From: an uncultured Actinomycetes bacterium
Lineage (GTDB): Bacteria > Actinomycetota > Thermoleophilia > Solirubrobacterales > Solirubrobacteraceae
Assembly: GCA_937888775.1 (NCBI GenBank)
Contig: CALAQT010000436.1
Coordinates: 1 to 29,374 of the forward strand
Direction of reading: 5' to 3'
DNA length: 29,374 bases
Shown here: positions 14,608 through 23,300 of the stretch, one piece after another
Numbering within the stretch: the stretch's first letter is position 1
Layout: the number at the start of each line of letters is the position of its first letter
Translations under genes and position numbers: made by a program
The notes under the pieces: generated by a model
Seen by the model: the letters and a program-made list of their open reading frames with translations, nothing else
What the model was told of the DNA's origin: nothing
Databases searched by the model: none

Positions 14608-15013
14608 TGCCCTTCCTTACACTCGCCCGCCGCTTGGGCTTGGCGGCCACCTTGCTGGTTTGGGCTGCTTTTTTGGCACCTTTGACAGGCGTCGGCTTAA
14701 GGGTCCGCAGGCTGACGTCCGAGAGCGACACCGTCTCGTCGTCGAAGACAGCGCGCACCTCCAGCTTGCCACCGAGGGCGCCGACGTAGCCGACCAACGT
14801 GGAGATCTTGACGTCACCACGCTCAATCTGCGAGATATTCGCCTGGGAAACGGCTAGCCGCTTAGCGACAGCGGCTTGACTTGTTTTGCGGTGCTTCCGT
14901 AGCGGCCCGAGCGCGAGCTCGGCATCCATCGCGTCGCGAGCGCGCTTGGCGCGGGCCTCGTCCTTCCCAATGACCTGCTTGCGGATTGTCTTCCAGTTGC
15001 TGGTGCCACTCAT
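14597..15013 (-). CDS. higA: HigA-type XRE antitoxin with basic tail
   Basis: A 138-residue protein with an XRE helix-turn-helix at about residues 45-85 (TSQAAVAKRLAVSQANISQI then ERGDVKISTLVGYVGALGG). The C-terminal 40 residues are Lys/Ala-rich (KGAKKAAQTSKVAAKPKRRA), an unusual basic tail. It follows the toxin gene with a 4-base ATGA overlap at 15010-15013, the toxin-first order of HigBA modules. It should neutralise the toxin and, as an XRE protein, repress the shared promoter at 15361-15389. Its end coincides with the repeated module at 14533-14607. Confidence 0.8.
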   Translation of the reverse strand: MSGTSNWKTIRKQVIGKDEARAKRARDAMDAELALGPLRKHRKTSQAAVAKRLAVSQANISQIERGDVKISTLVGYVGALGGKLEVRAVFDDETVSLSDVSLRTLKPTPVKGAKKAAQTSKVAAKPKRRASVRKGTAA

Positions 15014-15354
15014 ATCTTCTCTCCCGCGAGATGCTTGTCGTATAGGTCGTCAGCGAGTGGGATGTTCTCCCGGTACCACTCGGTCCACCTGCCCGCCTTG
15101 TCGCCACCGATCAGCAGGATGGCCTGCCGGTCTGGGTCAAAGGCGAATAGAACGCGGATGTTGCGTCCGGCTGAGCGAAGCTCCTTCATGTTGTGATGAC
15201 GGCTGTCTTTGACACGATCAGCGAGCGGGCGTCCGAGGGTCGGTCCTTGCTCGGACAGCGCGTCGATCGCAGGCATGATTAGGTCGAACGTGTCTTCGTC
15301 GAGACCGAGCAGCCAGTCGGTGACCTGCTTACTCGTTTCGATTTCCCATGCCAT
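15010..15354 (-). CDS. higB: HigB/RelE-family toxin
   Basis: A 114-residue protein beginning MAWEIETSKQVTDWLLGLDE. It matches the RelE/HigB-like phage-derived Gp49 type: DLIMPAIDALSEQGPTLGRP, the core HNMKELRSAGRNIRVLFAFD, ILLIGGDKAGRWTEWYRENI and an acidic end. Basic residues Lys and Arg in MKELRS and RNIRVLF fit the ribosome-dependent mRNA-cleaving site. I choose the ATG at 15354, not 15372, because a -35/-10 pair ends 6 bases upstream of 15354 and includes the bases around the longer start. It is the first gene of the pair. Confidence 0.82.
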   Translation of the reverse strand: MAWEIETSKQVTDWLLGLDEDTFDLIMPAIDALSEQGPTLGRPLADRVKDSRHHNMKELRSAGRNIRVLFAFDPDRQAILLIGGDKAGRWTEWYRENIPLADDLYDKHLAGEKI

Positions 15355-15360
15355 CCCGCC

Positions 15361-15389
15361 ATGATAAGGCATGGCTTGTAATAAGTCCA
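15361..15389 (-). promoter_or_regulatory. Promoter of higBA
   Basis: Minus strand TGGACT (15384-15389), 17 bases, TATCAT (15361-15366), then 6 bases to the ATG at 15354. A good sigma-70-type pair that predicts a leaderless transcript. Confidence 0.55.
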
Positions 15390-15588
15390 GGCTTATATGG
15401 CTTCGACCGGCAGGCCAGACGGTCTCGTTGCCCGAGGGCGAATCCCCGCCTCCTCCTCCGAGGCCACCGGATCAGCCCAATGACTCCCTGCCAGGGCGAA
15501 GGAGGTCATATCGACCACCTTGTCGCACCCGCGGAAGAAGACTGCCAGCGCTGGGGTTGTACACCCATTCCGGCCGATCTCGACTGCC

Positions 15589-15594
15589 TATACT
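15589..15594 (+). promoter_or_regulatory. -10-like hexamer TATACT
   Basis: TATACT lies 7 bases before the ATG at 15602. The gap CGGGAGG also has Shine-Dalgarno character, so the gene could be leaderless or use this short site. Confidence 0.45.
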
Positions 15595-15601
15595 CGGGAG
15601 G

Positions 15602-15799
15602 ATGACGAAGCTTCAGCGATCAGAGCCCGCTACCCCGACGCGAGGCTTGCGTTCCTCCCCATCCGACAATAGCCCCCTCCTGCGACCACTCACTGAGGAC
15701 GAGGACGATCTGGCGGAGGGTGAGTCGGTGCTGATGTTCATCGCGCCGCCGCCGGACAGCAACGATACGCCTGAGCCCGAGGTCAACGGCTCCGACTAG
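15602..15799 (+). CDS. Small acidic hypothetical protein (65 aa)
   Basis: From ATG 15602 the product is polar, with a Thr/Ser/Pro-rich start and an acidic middle (LTEDEDDLAEGESVLMFIAP) and end. No domain or export signal is visible. It has a good -10 element directly upstream and lies before the ECF sigma operon, from which a separate motif at 15951 divides it. Function unknown. Confidence 0.5.
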   Translation: MTKLQRSEPATPTRGLRSSPSDNSPLLRPLTEDEDDLAEGESVLMFIAPPPDSNDTPEPEVNGSD

Positions 15800-15950
15800 C
15801 GGTGCGCCCGCCGGGAACGGCAGCAGCTCTGCATAGCGATCTCACGGGCGCGCAACCCACTGTGTGATTGTCGGCTCGCCTCCCACGACCTGAGCGCGCG
15901 ACGCGCATCTATCCTTGACGATGCCGGGTCGGCCGCGGGTCGTGGCGGCC

Positions 15951-15980
15951 TGTCAGGTTCACATGCACGCGTGCGACAGG
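15951..15980 (+). promoter_or_regulatory. Putative ECF promoter upstream of the sigma gene
   Basis: TGTCAGGTTC (15951-15960), 13 bases, CGACAGG (15974-15980), then 11 bases to the TTG start at 15992. The same two blocks with the same 13-base spacing lie before the ARPP-1 gene (18064-18093). ECF sigma factors usually drive their own promoter, so this is a candidate autoregulated site. Confidence 0.55.
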
Positions 15981-15991
15981 ACCGTTGACCA

Positions 15992-16624
15992 TTGCCTCCG
16001 GCAAAATTCCGAACACAGCCAGACCATGAGCTCGACCAGCTCTCCGACGAGAAGCTCATCTCGTACCTCCGCGATGCCGCGGCCGCCGGCGCCCACGACG
16101 CCGCCAAGCGCGCGCTCGCCATCCTCGTCTACGGCCACGCCGCGAACGTCGAACGGCGGATGCGCCTGCGGATGCCGAGCTATGCCGCGCAGGACGCCGC
16201 GCACGATGCGCTCGTGCGCGCGATCGCGTCCGCGTTCGACGGGACCTCCGAGGGCGAGTTCCACAGCTGGCTCAACACGATCACCGACCGCACCGCCGCC
16301 GACTGGTTCCGCCGCCGCGACCGCCGCCCCTCTGAGACGCCGCTCCCCAGCGAGCACGCCGGTGACGATGACGTGTGGGGCGAGGAGCCGGCCGCCGCGA
16401 GCGAGGCGGGCGCGGTTGAGCTTCAGCTCATCCTCGAGGGGATCGTGGCCGAGCTGAACCCGCAGCACCGTCGCGTGATCGAGCTGCATGTCCTCGACGG
16501 GCTGACCGCCGCCGAGACGTGCGAGCAGATCGATGGCATGAGTCCGGACAACGTCGCGCAGATAGCCTCTCGGTTCCGCAAGCGGCTGCGCCACACCCTC
16601 GAAGAGGCCAACGGCCGCACCTAA
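15992..16624 (+). CDS. ECF-type RNA polymerase sigma factor
   Basis: A 210-residue sigma-70-family protein with only regions 2 and 4. Region 2 spans about 38-112 (AQDAAHDALVRAIASAF; EFHSWLNTITDRTAADWFRR). Region 4 spans about 145-203 (LNPQHRRVIELHVLDGLTAA, then a helix-turn-helix ending QIASRFRKRLRH). A TGA just upstream in frame excludes a longer form, so TTG at 15992 is the best start. It opens an apparent operon with an HTH gene (2-base gap) and an ImmA/IrrE protease, unlike the common ECF plus membrane anti-sigma layout. A promoter-like motif before it is shared with the ARPP-1 gene. The signal is unknown. Confidence 0.85.
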   Translation: MPPAKFRTQPDHELDQLSDEKLISYLRDAAAAGAHDAAKRALAILVYGHAANVERRMRLRMPSYAAQDAAHDALVRAIASAFDGTSEGEFHSWLNTITDRTAADWFRRRDRRPSETPLPSEHAGDDDVWGEEPAAASEAGAVELQLILEGIVAELNPQHRRVIELHVLDGLTAAETCEQIDGMSPDNVAQIASRFRKRLRHTLEEANGRT

Positions 16625-16626
16625 CC

Positions 16627-17259
16627 ATGACGAGCGTCGAGACCCTCATGGACGAGTACATCGCCGAGCACCGCCGCGGCGGAGATGCGGACCCCATCGC
16701 GTTCCTCAATCGCGCCGAGCCGCCCGACCGGCGCGAGCTCGCGGCGCTGATCGATGCGTATCTTGCGCGCGCGCCGCGCACACCCCTCGCGCAGCATTTG
16801 GCCGCCAATCCACGCGCTGAGGCCACAGTCGAGGCGCTGTCGCGCTCGATCAGCGGCTCCGCCGGCCTGTGGCCCGCGCTGCTTCCCAGCCTCCGTGACC
16901 GCGCGGGCCTCAAGCGACGCGAGCTGGTCGAGCGGCTCGCCGCCGCGCTGGGCGTCAGCGATCGCACCGAGAAGGTCGGGCTCTACTACCACGAGATGGA
17001 GCAGGGGTTGCTTCCCGCGCGCGGCGTATCGGACCGCGTGCTCGACGCGCTCGCGAAGCTCGTGGGTTCCACAGCGGCCGAGCTGCGTGACGCCGGCGCG
17101 GCACTCGGCTCAGGTCTCGGGGACGGTGCCACGCAGTCCCATGCCTTCGCCCGCACCGCGTTCCTAGAGGACGAGGCCGCTGTCTCGGCCATCGCCGCCG
17201 AGCCCGCCGCGCGCGATGAGCGAGACGAGGTCGACGAGCTATTCCGCTCTGAAGGCTGA
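16627..17259 (+). CDS. HTH protein partnered with the ECF sigma factor, putative anti-sigma/repressor
   Basis: A 210-residue soluble protein with ATG 2 bases after the sigma stop. The N-terminal 50 residues are helical and acidic (VETLMDEYIAEHRRGGDADP; DRRELAALIDAYLARAP). A divergent XRE-like DNA-binding domain lies at about 80-155 (LLPSLRDRAGLKRRELVERL; KLVGSTAAELRDAG). The C-terminal 50 residues are acidic. No transmembrane helix or zinc motif of classical anti-sigma factors is present. Because it sits between a sigma factor and an ImmA/IrrE protease, whose known substrates are XRE repressors (ImmR, DdrO), I infer that it restrains the sigma factor or its promoters and is the protease target. 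Confidence 0.6.
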   Translation: MTSVETLMDEYIAEHRRGGDADPIAFLNRAEPPDRRELAALIDAYLARAPRTPLAQHLAANPRAEATVEALSRSISGSAGLWPALLPSLRDRAGLKRRELVERLAAALGVSDRTEKVGLYYHEMEQGLLPARGVSDRVLDALAKLVGSTAAELRDAGAALGSGLGDGATQSHAFARTAFLEDEAAVSAIAAEPAARDERDEVDELFRSEG

Positions 17260-17299
17260 TGTCAGCTCCCCGCTTCGCCGCTCGACTCCACACCCAGCC

Positions 17300-17479
17300 A
17301 TGAGCCCTCAGCGAGACGATCTGGCCGTCATGCGCTTCGCCGTTCGATCGCGCGACTGGCGCCTCGTGGAGCTGTTGGCGCGGGTGCTCGCGCGTGAGCC
17401 AACCGGCTGGCTGGGCGTGGCTCATTCCGCCTATGCAACTCTCTCCGTGCGTCTGGGACTCGGCAGCGACCTCCAATAG
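17300..17479 (+). CDS. Possible small protein (59 aa) in the ECF operon
   Basis: A short frame from ATG 17300 to TAG reads MSPQRDDLAVMRFAVRSRDW, then a helical RLVELLARVLAREPTGWL, with GC-rich third positions like its neighbours. It fills the 230-base gap between the HTH gene and the protease gene and ends 10 bases before the latter. No family recognised. It may be a small subunit or simply non-coding sequence. Confidence 0.35.
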   Translation: MSPQRDDLAVMRFAVRSRDWRLVELLARVLAREPTGWLGVAHSAYATLSVRLGLGSDLQ

Positions 17480-17489
17480 GCTCTCCCGC

Positions 17490-18044
17490 ATGGAGGGGAT
17501 CGAGCAGCGGGCCGAGCTGTTCCTGTCGGGTGTGCCGAGCTACATATGGGATGGCGCGTCGCTGCCCGTGCCAATCGAGGACATCGCCGACTCCCATGTG
17601 GGCCTGCTCGTGCGCGACGTCGAGGATCTTTCCGCCGCTCCAGGCGCCCCGGCGCTCGGCGCCGGCCAAGCCCTGTCGGGGCTGTTCCTGCCCGATCGCG
17701 GCGAGATCTGGGTCAACGCCGAGGAGGCGCGGGAGTGGCCGCCGCGCAGGCGCTTCACGATCGCGCACGAGCTCGGGCACTGGCAGCTGCACCGCCACGG
17801 GGGACAGGGAGTCTTCTGCCGCTCGTCGGCCGTCGATGCCGACGACGCGACTCCCAACGCCGACGCACGCGAGCAGCCGGCGGAGCCGGAGGAGGAGGCC
17901 AACGTGTTCGCTGCCGCCGTGTTGATGCCGGCCGAGCTGATCCGAGAGCAGTACGAGGCCTGCGACAAGGACTTCGCGCGCCTGTGCCGCAGGTTCGAAT
18001 CCTCCGGCGCCGCGATGGGCCGCCGGCTGCACGCCGTCATCTGA
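17490..18044 (+). CDS. ImmA/IrrE-family metallopeptidase
   Basis: A 184-residue soluble zinc protease. The active-site helix FTIAHELGHWQLHRH carries His93, Glu94 and His97, and the third ligand should be a Glu in EPEEEANVFAAAVLMP (about 132-147). These features define the ImmA/IrrE family, whose members cleave XRE-type repressors: ImmR in ICEBs1, and DdrO in Deinococcus after DNA damage. The ATG at 17490 gives the standard N-terminus; the region upstream is outside the family. A Ser/Asp/Ala-rich insertion (about 111-133) precedes the third ligand. It is the last gene of the ECF operon, and its natural target here would be the HTH protein two genes upstream (inference). Confidence 0.88.
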   Translation: MEGIEQRAELFLSGVPSYIWDGASLPVPIEDIADSHVGLLVRDVEDLSAAPGAPALGAGQALSGLFLPDRGEIWVNAEEAREWPPRRRFTIAHELGHWQLHRHGGQGVFCRSSAVDADDATPNADAREQPAEPEEEANVFAAAVLMPAELIREQYEACDKDFARLCRRFESSGAAMGRRLHAVI

Positions 18045-18063
18045 GCCCTGAACCCGTTGGCCG

Positions 18064-18093
18064 TGTCAGGTTCGCCGCCCGCGCGACGACCAG
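18064..18093 (+). promoter_or_regulatory. Putative ECF promoter upstream of the ARPP-1 gene
   Basis: TGTCAGGTTC (18064-18073), 13 bases, CGACCAG (18087-18093), then 6 bases to the ATG at 18100. The -35-like block is identical to that at 15951-15960 and the spacing is identical. The short gap to the ATG predicts a leaderless message. Confidence 0.55.
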
Positions 18094-18099
18094 ACACAC

Positions 18100-19005
18100 A
18101 TGACCACACTCACCGCCGCATACACACTCGGCCGTCCGCAGGTGGCCGGCCCGCTCGCCGTCTTCCCCGTCTTCGGGCCGCCGCCCGCGCTGGAGTACCT
18201 CAGCCTCAGCGCGGCCTTGGAGCTCGGCGCGTTCGTCAAGGAGCTCGACGACGGTGCGAGCGTCCGCGACGTGATCGTCGAGAACCCCACCGACCTCCCC
18301 TGTCTGATCTATGAGGGCGAGCAGATCAAGGGGGCGCAGCAGAACCGCAGCTTCGACACCTCCATCCTCGTGCCCGCCAAGTCGGGCATTCTCGCGCCCG
18401 TTAGCTGCATCGAGGCCGGCCGCTGGGACGGCGGCCGCCACACCGAGCACTTCACCGTCTCCCCGCACGCCGCCGATCCGGCACTGCGCTCGATCAAGCG
18501 CGAGGGCGCCAACTCGGCGGGGCCGCGCGGTCGCGCAGACCAGCAGCGGGTGTGGTCAGAGGTCGACACGCGCCTGCACGCCTTCCAGGTGGCTTCCAAC
18601 ACAGCTTCGCTGGAGGATCTCTATGCGATGCGCAGCGCGAGGATTGAGGAGCTCCGGGGTCCCCTCGAGCCGATCGCTGGGCAGACGGGCGCGCTCGTGG
18701 AGATCTCGGGGTCGCCCGTGGCCCTCGACCTGGTCAGCCGGCCCGAGGTGTTCGCACGCCTGGCGCCAGCGCTCACGAGCGGCTACGCCCTGCAGGCCGC
18801 CAACGCAGCGCCGGGCAAGCCCGATGCCCCGCGCGCCGAGCGCTTCCTGGCCAAGGCGATCGAGAGCCGTCGCGACCTCGCCGCCAACCAGGGGCTCGGC
18901 CACGCCTTCGCGATCACGCGCACGCGACTCGTCGGGGCCGGGCTCACGCACGACGGCGAGCTGATCGCGCTGTCGGCGTTCCGACGCGCGGCGCCTCGGG
19001 GATGA
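18100..19005 (+). CDS. ARPP-1 / DUF6569-family protein
   Basis: A 301-residue protein with the ARPP-1 core: PVFGPPPALEYLSLSAALEL near residues 23-42, then DLPCLIYEGEQIKGAQQNRS (about 65-84) and SCIEAGRWDGG (about 102-112). ARPP-1 was defined by genome context as a partner of ADP-ribosylglycohydrolases and rhodanese-phosphatases in predicted NAD/ADP-ribose pathways. Its biochemical activity is, as far as I know, not established. No signal peptide or membrane helix is seen. The upstream motif is shared with the ECF sigma gene. The downstream HD-like gene overlaps its stop by 4 bases, so the two form a unit. Confidence 0.75.
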   Translation: MTTLTAAYTLGRPQVAGPLAVFPVFGPPPALEYLSLSAALELGAFVKELDDGASVRDVIVENPTDLPCLIYEGEQIKGAQQNRSFDTSILVPAKSGILAPVSCIEAGRWDGGRHTEHFTVSPHAADPALRSIKREGANSAGPRGRADQQRVWSEVDTRLHAFQVASNTASLEDLYAMRSARIEELRGPLEPIAGQTGALVEISGSPVALDLVSRPEVFARLAPALTSGYALQAANAAPGKPDAPRAERFLAKAIESRRDLAANQGLGHAFAITRTRLVGAGLTHDGELIALSAFRRAAPRG

Positions 19006-19583
19006 GCGTGAGCGGCCGTCCATGCGCCCGCTCGGCCACGCGCGTCGACGCGCTTCCCGAGCCGCTGGCCACGATCGCCGCCTCCGACGGCGCGCCCGGC
19101 CTCACGCTGCGCGACCACGGCCCTCGCCACTGGAAGTGCGTCGCGCTCACGGGCCTCGAGCTCGCGTCCAGGGACCGCGGAGTCGACCTGGCGACCGTGA
19201 TCGCCTTCGCCCAGCTCCACGACTCCCAGCGCCTGAACGAGTTCCACGATCCCCAGCACGGACCGCGCGCCGCCGCGATCGCGAGCGCGGCGATCGCCGC
19301 CGGTCGGCTGCCGGGATTCGACGCGGGCACGCGCCACGCCAGCCAGCTCGTCGAGGCGATCCGCGATCACACGACCTCGGCGAGGACCGCGGACCCCACG
19401 ATCGGAGCGTGCTGGGACGCCGACCGCTTCAACCTCTGGCGGGTCGGGATCGAGCCCTCCGTCGAGTTCATCTCGACCGCCGCCGGCTGCACGTCCTTCG
19501 TTGCGCTCTCCGCTTACGCGAGGAGCCTGATCGAAGGCCCCGAGCCAACGTGGAACGAGGTCATCGCGCGTACGCGTCAATGA
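19002..19583 (+). CDS. HD-superfamily-like hydrolase, putative
   Basis: A 193-residue helical protein. Possible metal ligands follow the HD spacing: His43 in GPRHWKC, His73-Asp74 in AQLHDSQRLNEFHD with His86 in PQHGPRAA, His123 in AIRDHT, and Asp139/Asp141 in GACWDADRFNLWRVG. HD enzymes hydrolyse phosphate esters, including nucleotides. The assignment rests on these motifs. The ATG overlaps the ARPP-1 stop (ATGA, 19002-19005), so the pair is translationally coupled and likely in one pathway. The 3' end overlaps the convergent N-formylglutamate amidohydrolase gene by 23 bases. Confidence 0.6.
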   Translation: MSVSGRPCARSATRVDALPEPLATIAASDGAPGLTLRDHGPRHWKCVALTGLELASRDRGVDLATVIAFAQLHDSQRLNEFHDPQHGPRAAAIASAAIAAGRLPGFDAGTRHASQLVEAIRDHTTSARTADPTIGACWDADRFNLWRVGIEPSVEFISTAAGCTSFVALSAYARSLIEGPEPTWNEVIARTRQ

Positions 19584-20373
19584 GCGCGAGGAGCACCGAT
19601 ATCACGGTCTCTTGCGTCGGGGAGAACGTCGCCGCTCTCTCGCCGGTCGCCTCGTCCATGTAGAGACGGCGATTGATCTCGATCATCACCGAGGAAACGC
19701 GCGCGTCGCGGCCGTGCCAGCGGGACGGGACGATCGTCCCGCTGTAGGGGCGGTCGACGCTCACCTCGAGGCTGCGTGCCTCGAACGCCGCGACCGCATT
19801 CGACGCGAGCGCCGCTGGGGTGTGGAAGGCATCCGTGCCGATGCACACGTCCGGGCGCGGTCGCTCCTGGCTCATGTCACACGGCAGCGGCTCGCTCGGG
19901 AAGCTGTGGGCGTCGATGATCAGGCATCGGCCCCTGGCGAGGAGTGCCTCCTGGACTGCCGCCTCGAGGGCTGCGTGGTGGGGCTCGTAGAAGCGGGCGA
20001 GCAGCCGCGCGCGCTGCGCGATGGTCAGGGTGGCTCGCAGCGGCGTGCCGTCGGTTCTCGACATGTACACCGCGCCCATCCCGCGCGCAGCCATCGGCTC
20101 GAGCGCGTCGTCGCTGAAGCGCTCCGGATCGACGACGAGGCGGCTCACGCCGAACACCACCGGCGTCGCGATCGCCGGGTCCAGGTCGAACAGCTCGTCG
20201 GTGTACCTGTCCGTGAGCCGCAGGAGCTCCAGCTCGAGCTCGCTATCGCTCACGGCGAGGGTCGGGCGAACATCCGCCGGGATCCTGGTCGATGAATGAG
20301 GGATGTGCACCACCGTGGCAGCGTGGTGCGGGGTGTCCACCACCGCTCCCGCGCCGCCTACTCCCACCGGCAC
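19561..20373 (-). CDS. N-formylglutamate amidohydrolase family protein
   Basis: A 270-residue enzyme of the N-formylglutamate amidohydrolase (HutG-type) family. Seen are VVHIPHSSTRIPADV near the start, RYTDELFDLD, VSRLVVDPERF, CLIIDAHSFPSEPL (the metal-site His) and SSVMIEINRRLYMDE. The reaction is hydrolysis of N-formylglutamate to glutamate and formate in histidine degradation, though many members have unproven substrates and no hut gene is near. The GTG at 20373 overlaps addA by 16 bases. A GTG at 20340, with GGGAG upstream, would avoid the overlap and keep all motifs. Confidence 0.82.
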   Translation of the reverse strand: MPVGVGGAGAVVDTPHHAATVVHIPHSSTRIPADVRPTLAVSDSELELELLRLTDRYTDELFDLDPAIATPVVFGVSRLVVDPERFSDDALEPMAARGMGAVYMSRTDGTPLRATLTIAQRARLLARFYEPHHAALEAAVQEALLARGRCLIIDAHSFPSEPLPCDMSQERPRPDVCIGTDAFHTPAALASNAVAAFEARSLEVSVDRPYSGTIVPSRWHGRDARVSSVMIEINRRLYMDEATGERAATFSPTQETVISVLLALIDAYAR

Positions 20374-23300
20374 GCCCCCTCGCGCGCCGCGCGGGCGAAG
20401 ATGAACACGACCTCCGCCACGTCCAGCCCTGTCGCCTTGTTCGCGGCCGCCGCGTAGACCTCCGCCTGGCTGCGGTGGCTCTCGACGGCCTCCCCGATCG
20501 CCTCGGGGGACGGGGAGACGTCATCGGTCTTGTAGTCCGCGATCACGATGCGGCCGTCCTCGACGAACAACAGGTCGATGCGGCCCACCGCGAGGCCGTT
20601 CTCCCACGGGATCGTGAACGGCACCTCTCGCCAGCACTGCTCCGCTGCCACGGCGCGCGCGATCGACGGGCTCGCGAGGCACTGCGCGACGAGCTCCTGC
20701 ACCTCGTCCTGTCGGTCGAGCAGGCCGAACTCCGAGCACACGGCGTGCACCACCGGCTCGATCGAGCCCGGCGCCGCGAGGTCCACGACTTCCATGACCT
20801 GATGCACCGCGTCGCCCAGCGGGAGCGGCGGGCCTTTGCCGGAGGAAACCACCGTGCCGTCCGCCTCGTTCACCTCGATCGTCAGCGGACGCTGCCAGAG
20901 CAGCTCCACGCTGCTCGCGGTCAGATACTCGAGCTCCTTGCTCGCGTCCCGCAGGAGCGCCGTGCGGTCCTCCTCCCACAGCGCGCGGGCCTTCTCGGCC
21001 TGGTCGATCTGCTTCGCTGTCGGATCTTCAGCCCGCCCCGCGGCGTCCGCCCGCTCTGGGGCGTCCTCGCCGCCGGAGGCGGCGCCATCTCCATCCTTCA
21101 CCAGGCGCCTGTCGTAGAGCAGGCACCCCTCGACGAGCTGGTCCGCGAGGTCCTCCTCCCACTCGGGCAGGTCGGGGTCGAGGCACTCGAGGAGACCCTT
21201 GCGCTTGCCCGGCTCGGGGATGATCGGGACGATCAGGTGGTCGCGGGCGCGCGTGCATGCGACGTAGAGCAGCCGCGCGCGCTCGGCTTCGCCGATCTCC
21301 TTCTCGCGTTCCACGGCCCCGTCCCAGCCGGGGGTCGCGAAGTCGCCCACTTTCAGGTCGAGGCTGTGCCCCTCCGCGTCCGCGATCGGGTCCACCTGGT
21401 TGGGCGCTCTGTTGTTCGCTTTCGCCAGCGCCACGATCGGGAACTCGAGGCCCTTGGAGCCGTGGATCGTGATGATGCGGACCACGTCGTCTGTCTCCTC
21501 GTGCAGGCCCGCTTCCTCCTCCTTGAACTCCTCGTCGCGACGCTTGGAGAGCCAGTCCACGAACGGCCGCAGCCCGCCTCCGCCCGCGCCCGCGAACGCG
21601 CGCGCCTCGTCGGTCAGCTTCAGCAGGTTCGCAGCGGCCTGCTCACCTTTGGGGAGCGTCAGCGCGACCTCCACCAGGCGCGTCTGCGCGATCACCCGTC
21701 CCACGAGCTCGCTCAGGCTGAGGCCGCGACGCTCGCGGCGCAGGCCCGCGAGCAGCCGCAGGCCGTCCGCCACCGCGCCCTCCTGCTCGTCGAGGGGCTG
21801 GCGGAGGTCGAGGCGGCCGCCCGCGGCGGTCCAGCGGAAGACGTCCTCATCGGAGCAGCCGCACGCCATCGAGCGCAGCGCAGCCACGAGGCTGATGCGG
21901 TCGTTGGGGTCATCGATCGCGTGCAGGCACGAGATCAGGTCGCGGACCTCCTGGCGGTCGTAGAGGTAGGAGCCGCCCTCCATGCGGAAGGGGATCCCGA
22001 GGTCCTCCAGCGGGTCCGTGTAGACCTCGCTTTCCGTGCGCGAGGGCATCAGGATCGCGATGTCGCGGAATTCGCACGGACGCACCTCCCGCGTGCGGGG
22101 ATCCCGCACCGGCCAGCACTCCACGCGCACCGCTCGCTCGATCGTGCGCGCGAGCACGCGCCCCTCCTCCTCGCGGATCCCCGCCGCTTTCAATCCGGGC
22201 GTGCCCGACCCGTGGACCGCGATCACGCCCGGGCGACTATCGGGCGCCACACCCGAGATCGGCACGAGCGCCACGTTTGCGGGCTGTACGCCCTCCTCCT
22301 CCACGAGCACGCGGTTGAACACCCCGTTCGTCCACGCGAGGATTCCCTCCACCGAGCGGAAGTTCTGCGTGATGCGCCGCACGCCGTCCGCGAGCGTGCC
22401 GCGGCGAAGGTCGTCGTAGACGGCGATGTCCGCGCGGCGGAAGCGGTAGATCGACTGCTTGGGGTCACCCACCACGAACAGGTGGCCCGGCTCGGGCCTG
22501 AGCGTGCGCCAGTCCTCCGCGCCGCCGTCGCTTGAGATGCGCATGATCAGCTCCGCCTGGATCGGGTCGGTGTCCTGGAACTCGTCCACGAGGATGCGCG
22601 GGAAGCGGCGGTGGAAGTAGCCGCGGACCTCAGCGTTAGCAGCCACGAGGTCGCGTGACCAGAGCAGGAGGTCGTCGAACTCGGCTGTGCCCGCCTCGCG
22701 GCGCTCGCGCTCGAAGCGGCGCACGAACTCCTCCGCCATCGGGATCACGCCGGCGATCGCCTGCCCGCGCAGGGCGGCCTGAGCCTCGTCGGGCAGCTCG
22801 AGATACTCGGCGACCAACGCCTTGAGATCCTTGCAGTCCTGCTTGTCAGCCCAATTCTTCTGGTTGCCTTTCTTGCTCACGTGCGGTGCGCGGAAGAGGA
22901 TCGTCCGCTCGAGCACGAGCGCCTCGCCGCCAGCGGCGCGGCAAGCGTCGCCGAACGCGAGGATGGCGCGCCCCGCGATGAACGCCTTGTCCTCCTCGTC
23001 GAGGCAGCGGTTCGTGAGGTCATCGATCTCTGAGGCCTTGCGCGCGAGCCACGCGGTGAGGTCGGCCACGGCGTCGCCCGCCGGAGCGGCGATCGGCCGC
23101 AGCGGCAGGACGTAGCGATGCTCGTGCAGGTGCTCGGCGATCTCGCGGAGGTGCTTGAGCTCCATGCCGCGGTGAAGCGCCGTGCTGATCTCCGCGCGGT
23201 CCTCGTCGAGCAGCTCCGCGAGCCATGCCTCATAGCTGCGGTCGAAGGCGAGGCGCGCGCCTAGGTCGTCGAGCACCTCGAACTGCGGGTCCAGGCCCGC

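Noticed and set aside
20292..22535. 747-codon forward frame opposite addA
   Set aside because: Antisense shadow of the addA gene in GC-rich DNA; the composition (Arg, Ala, His, Leu) is typical of such shadows and addA motifs are complete on the minus strand.
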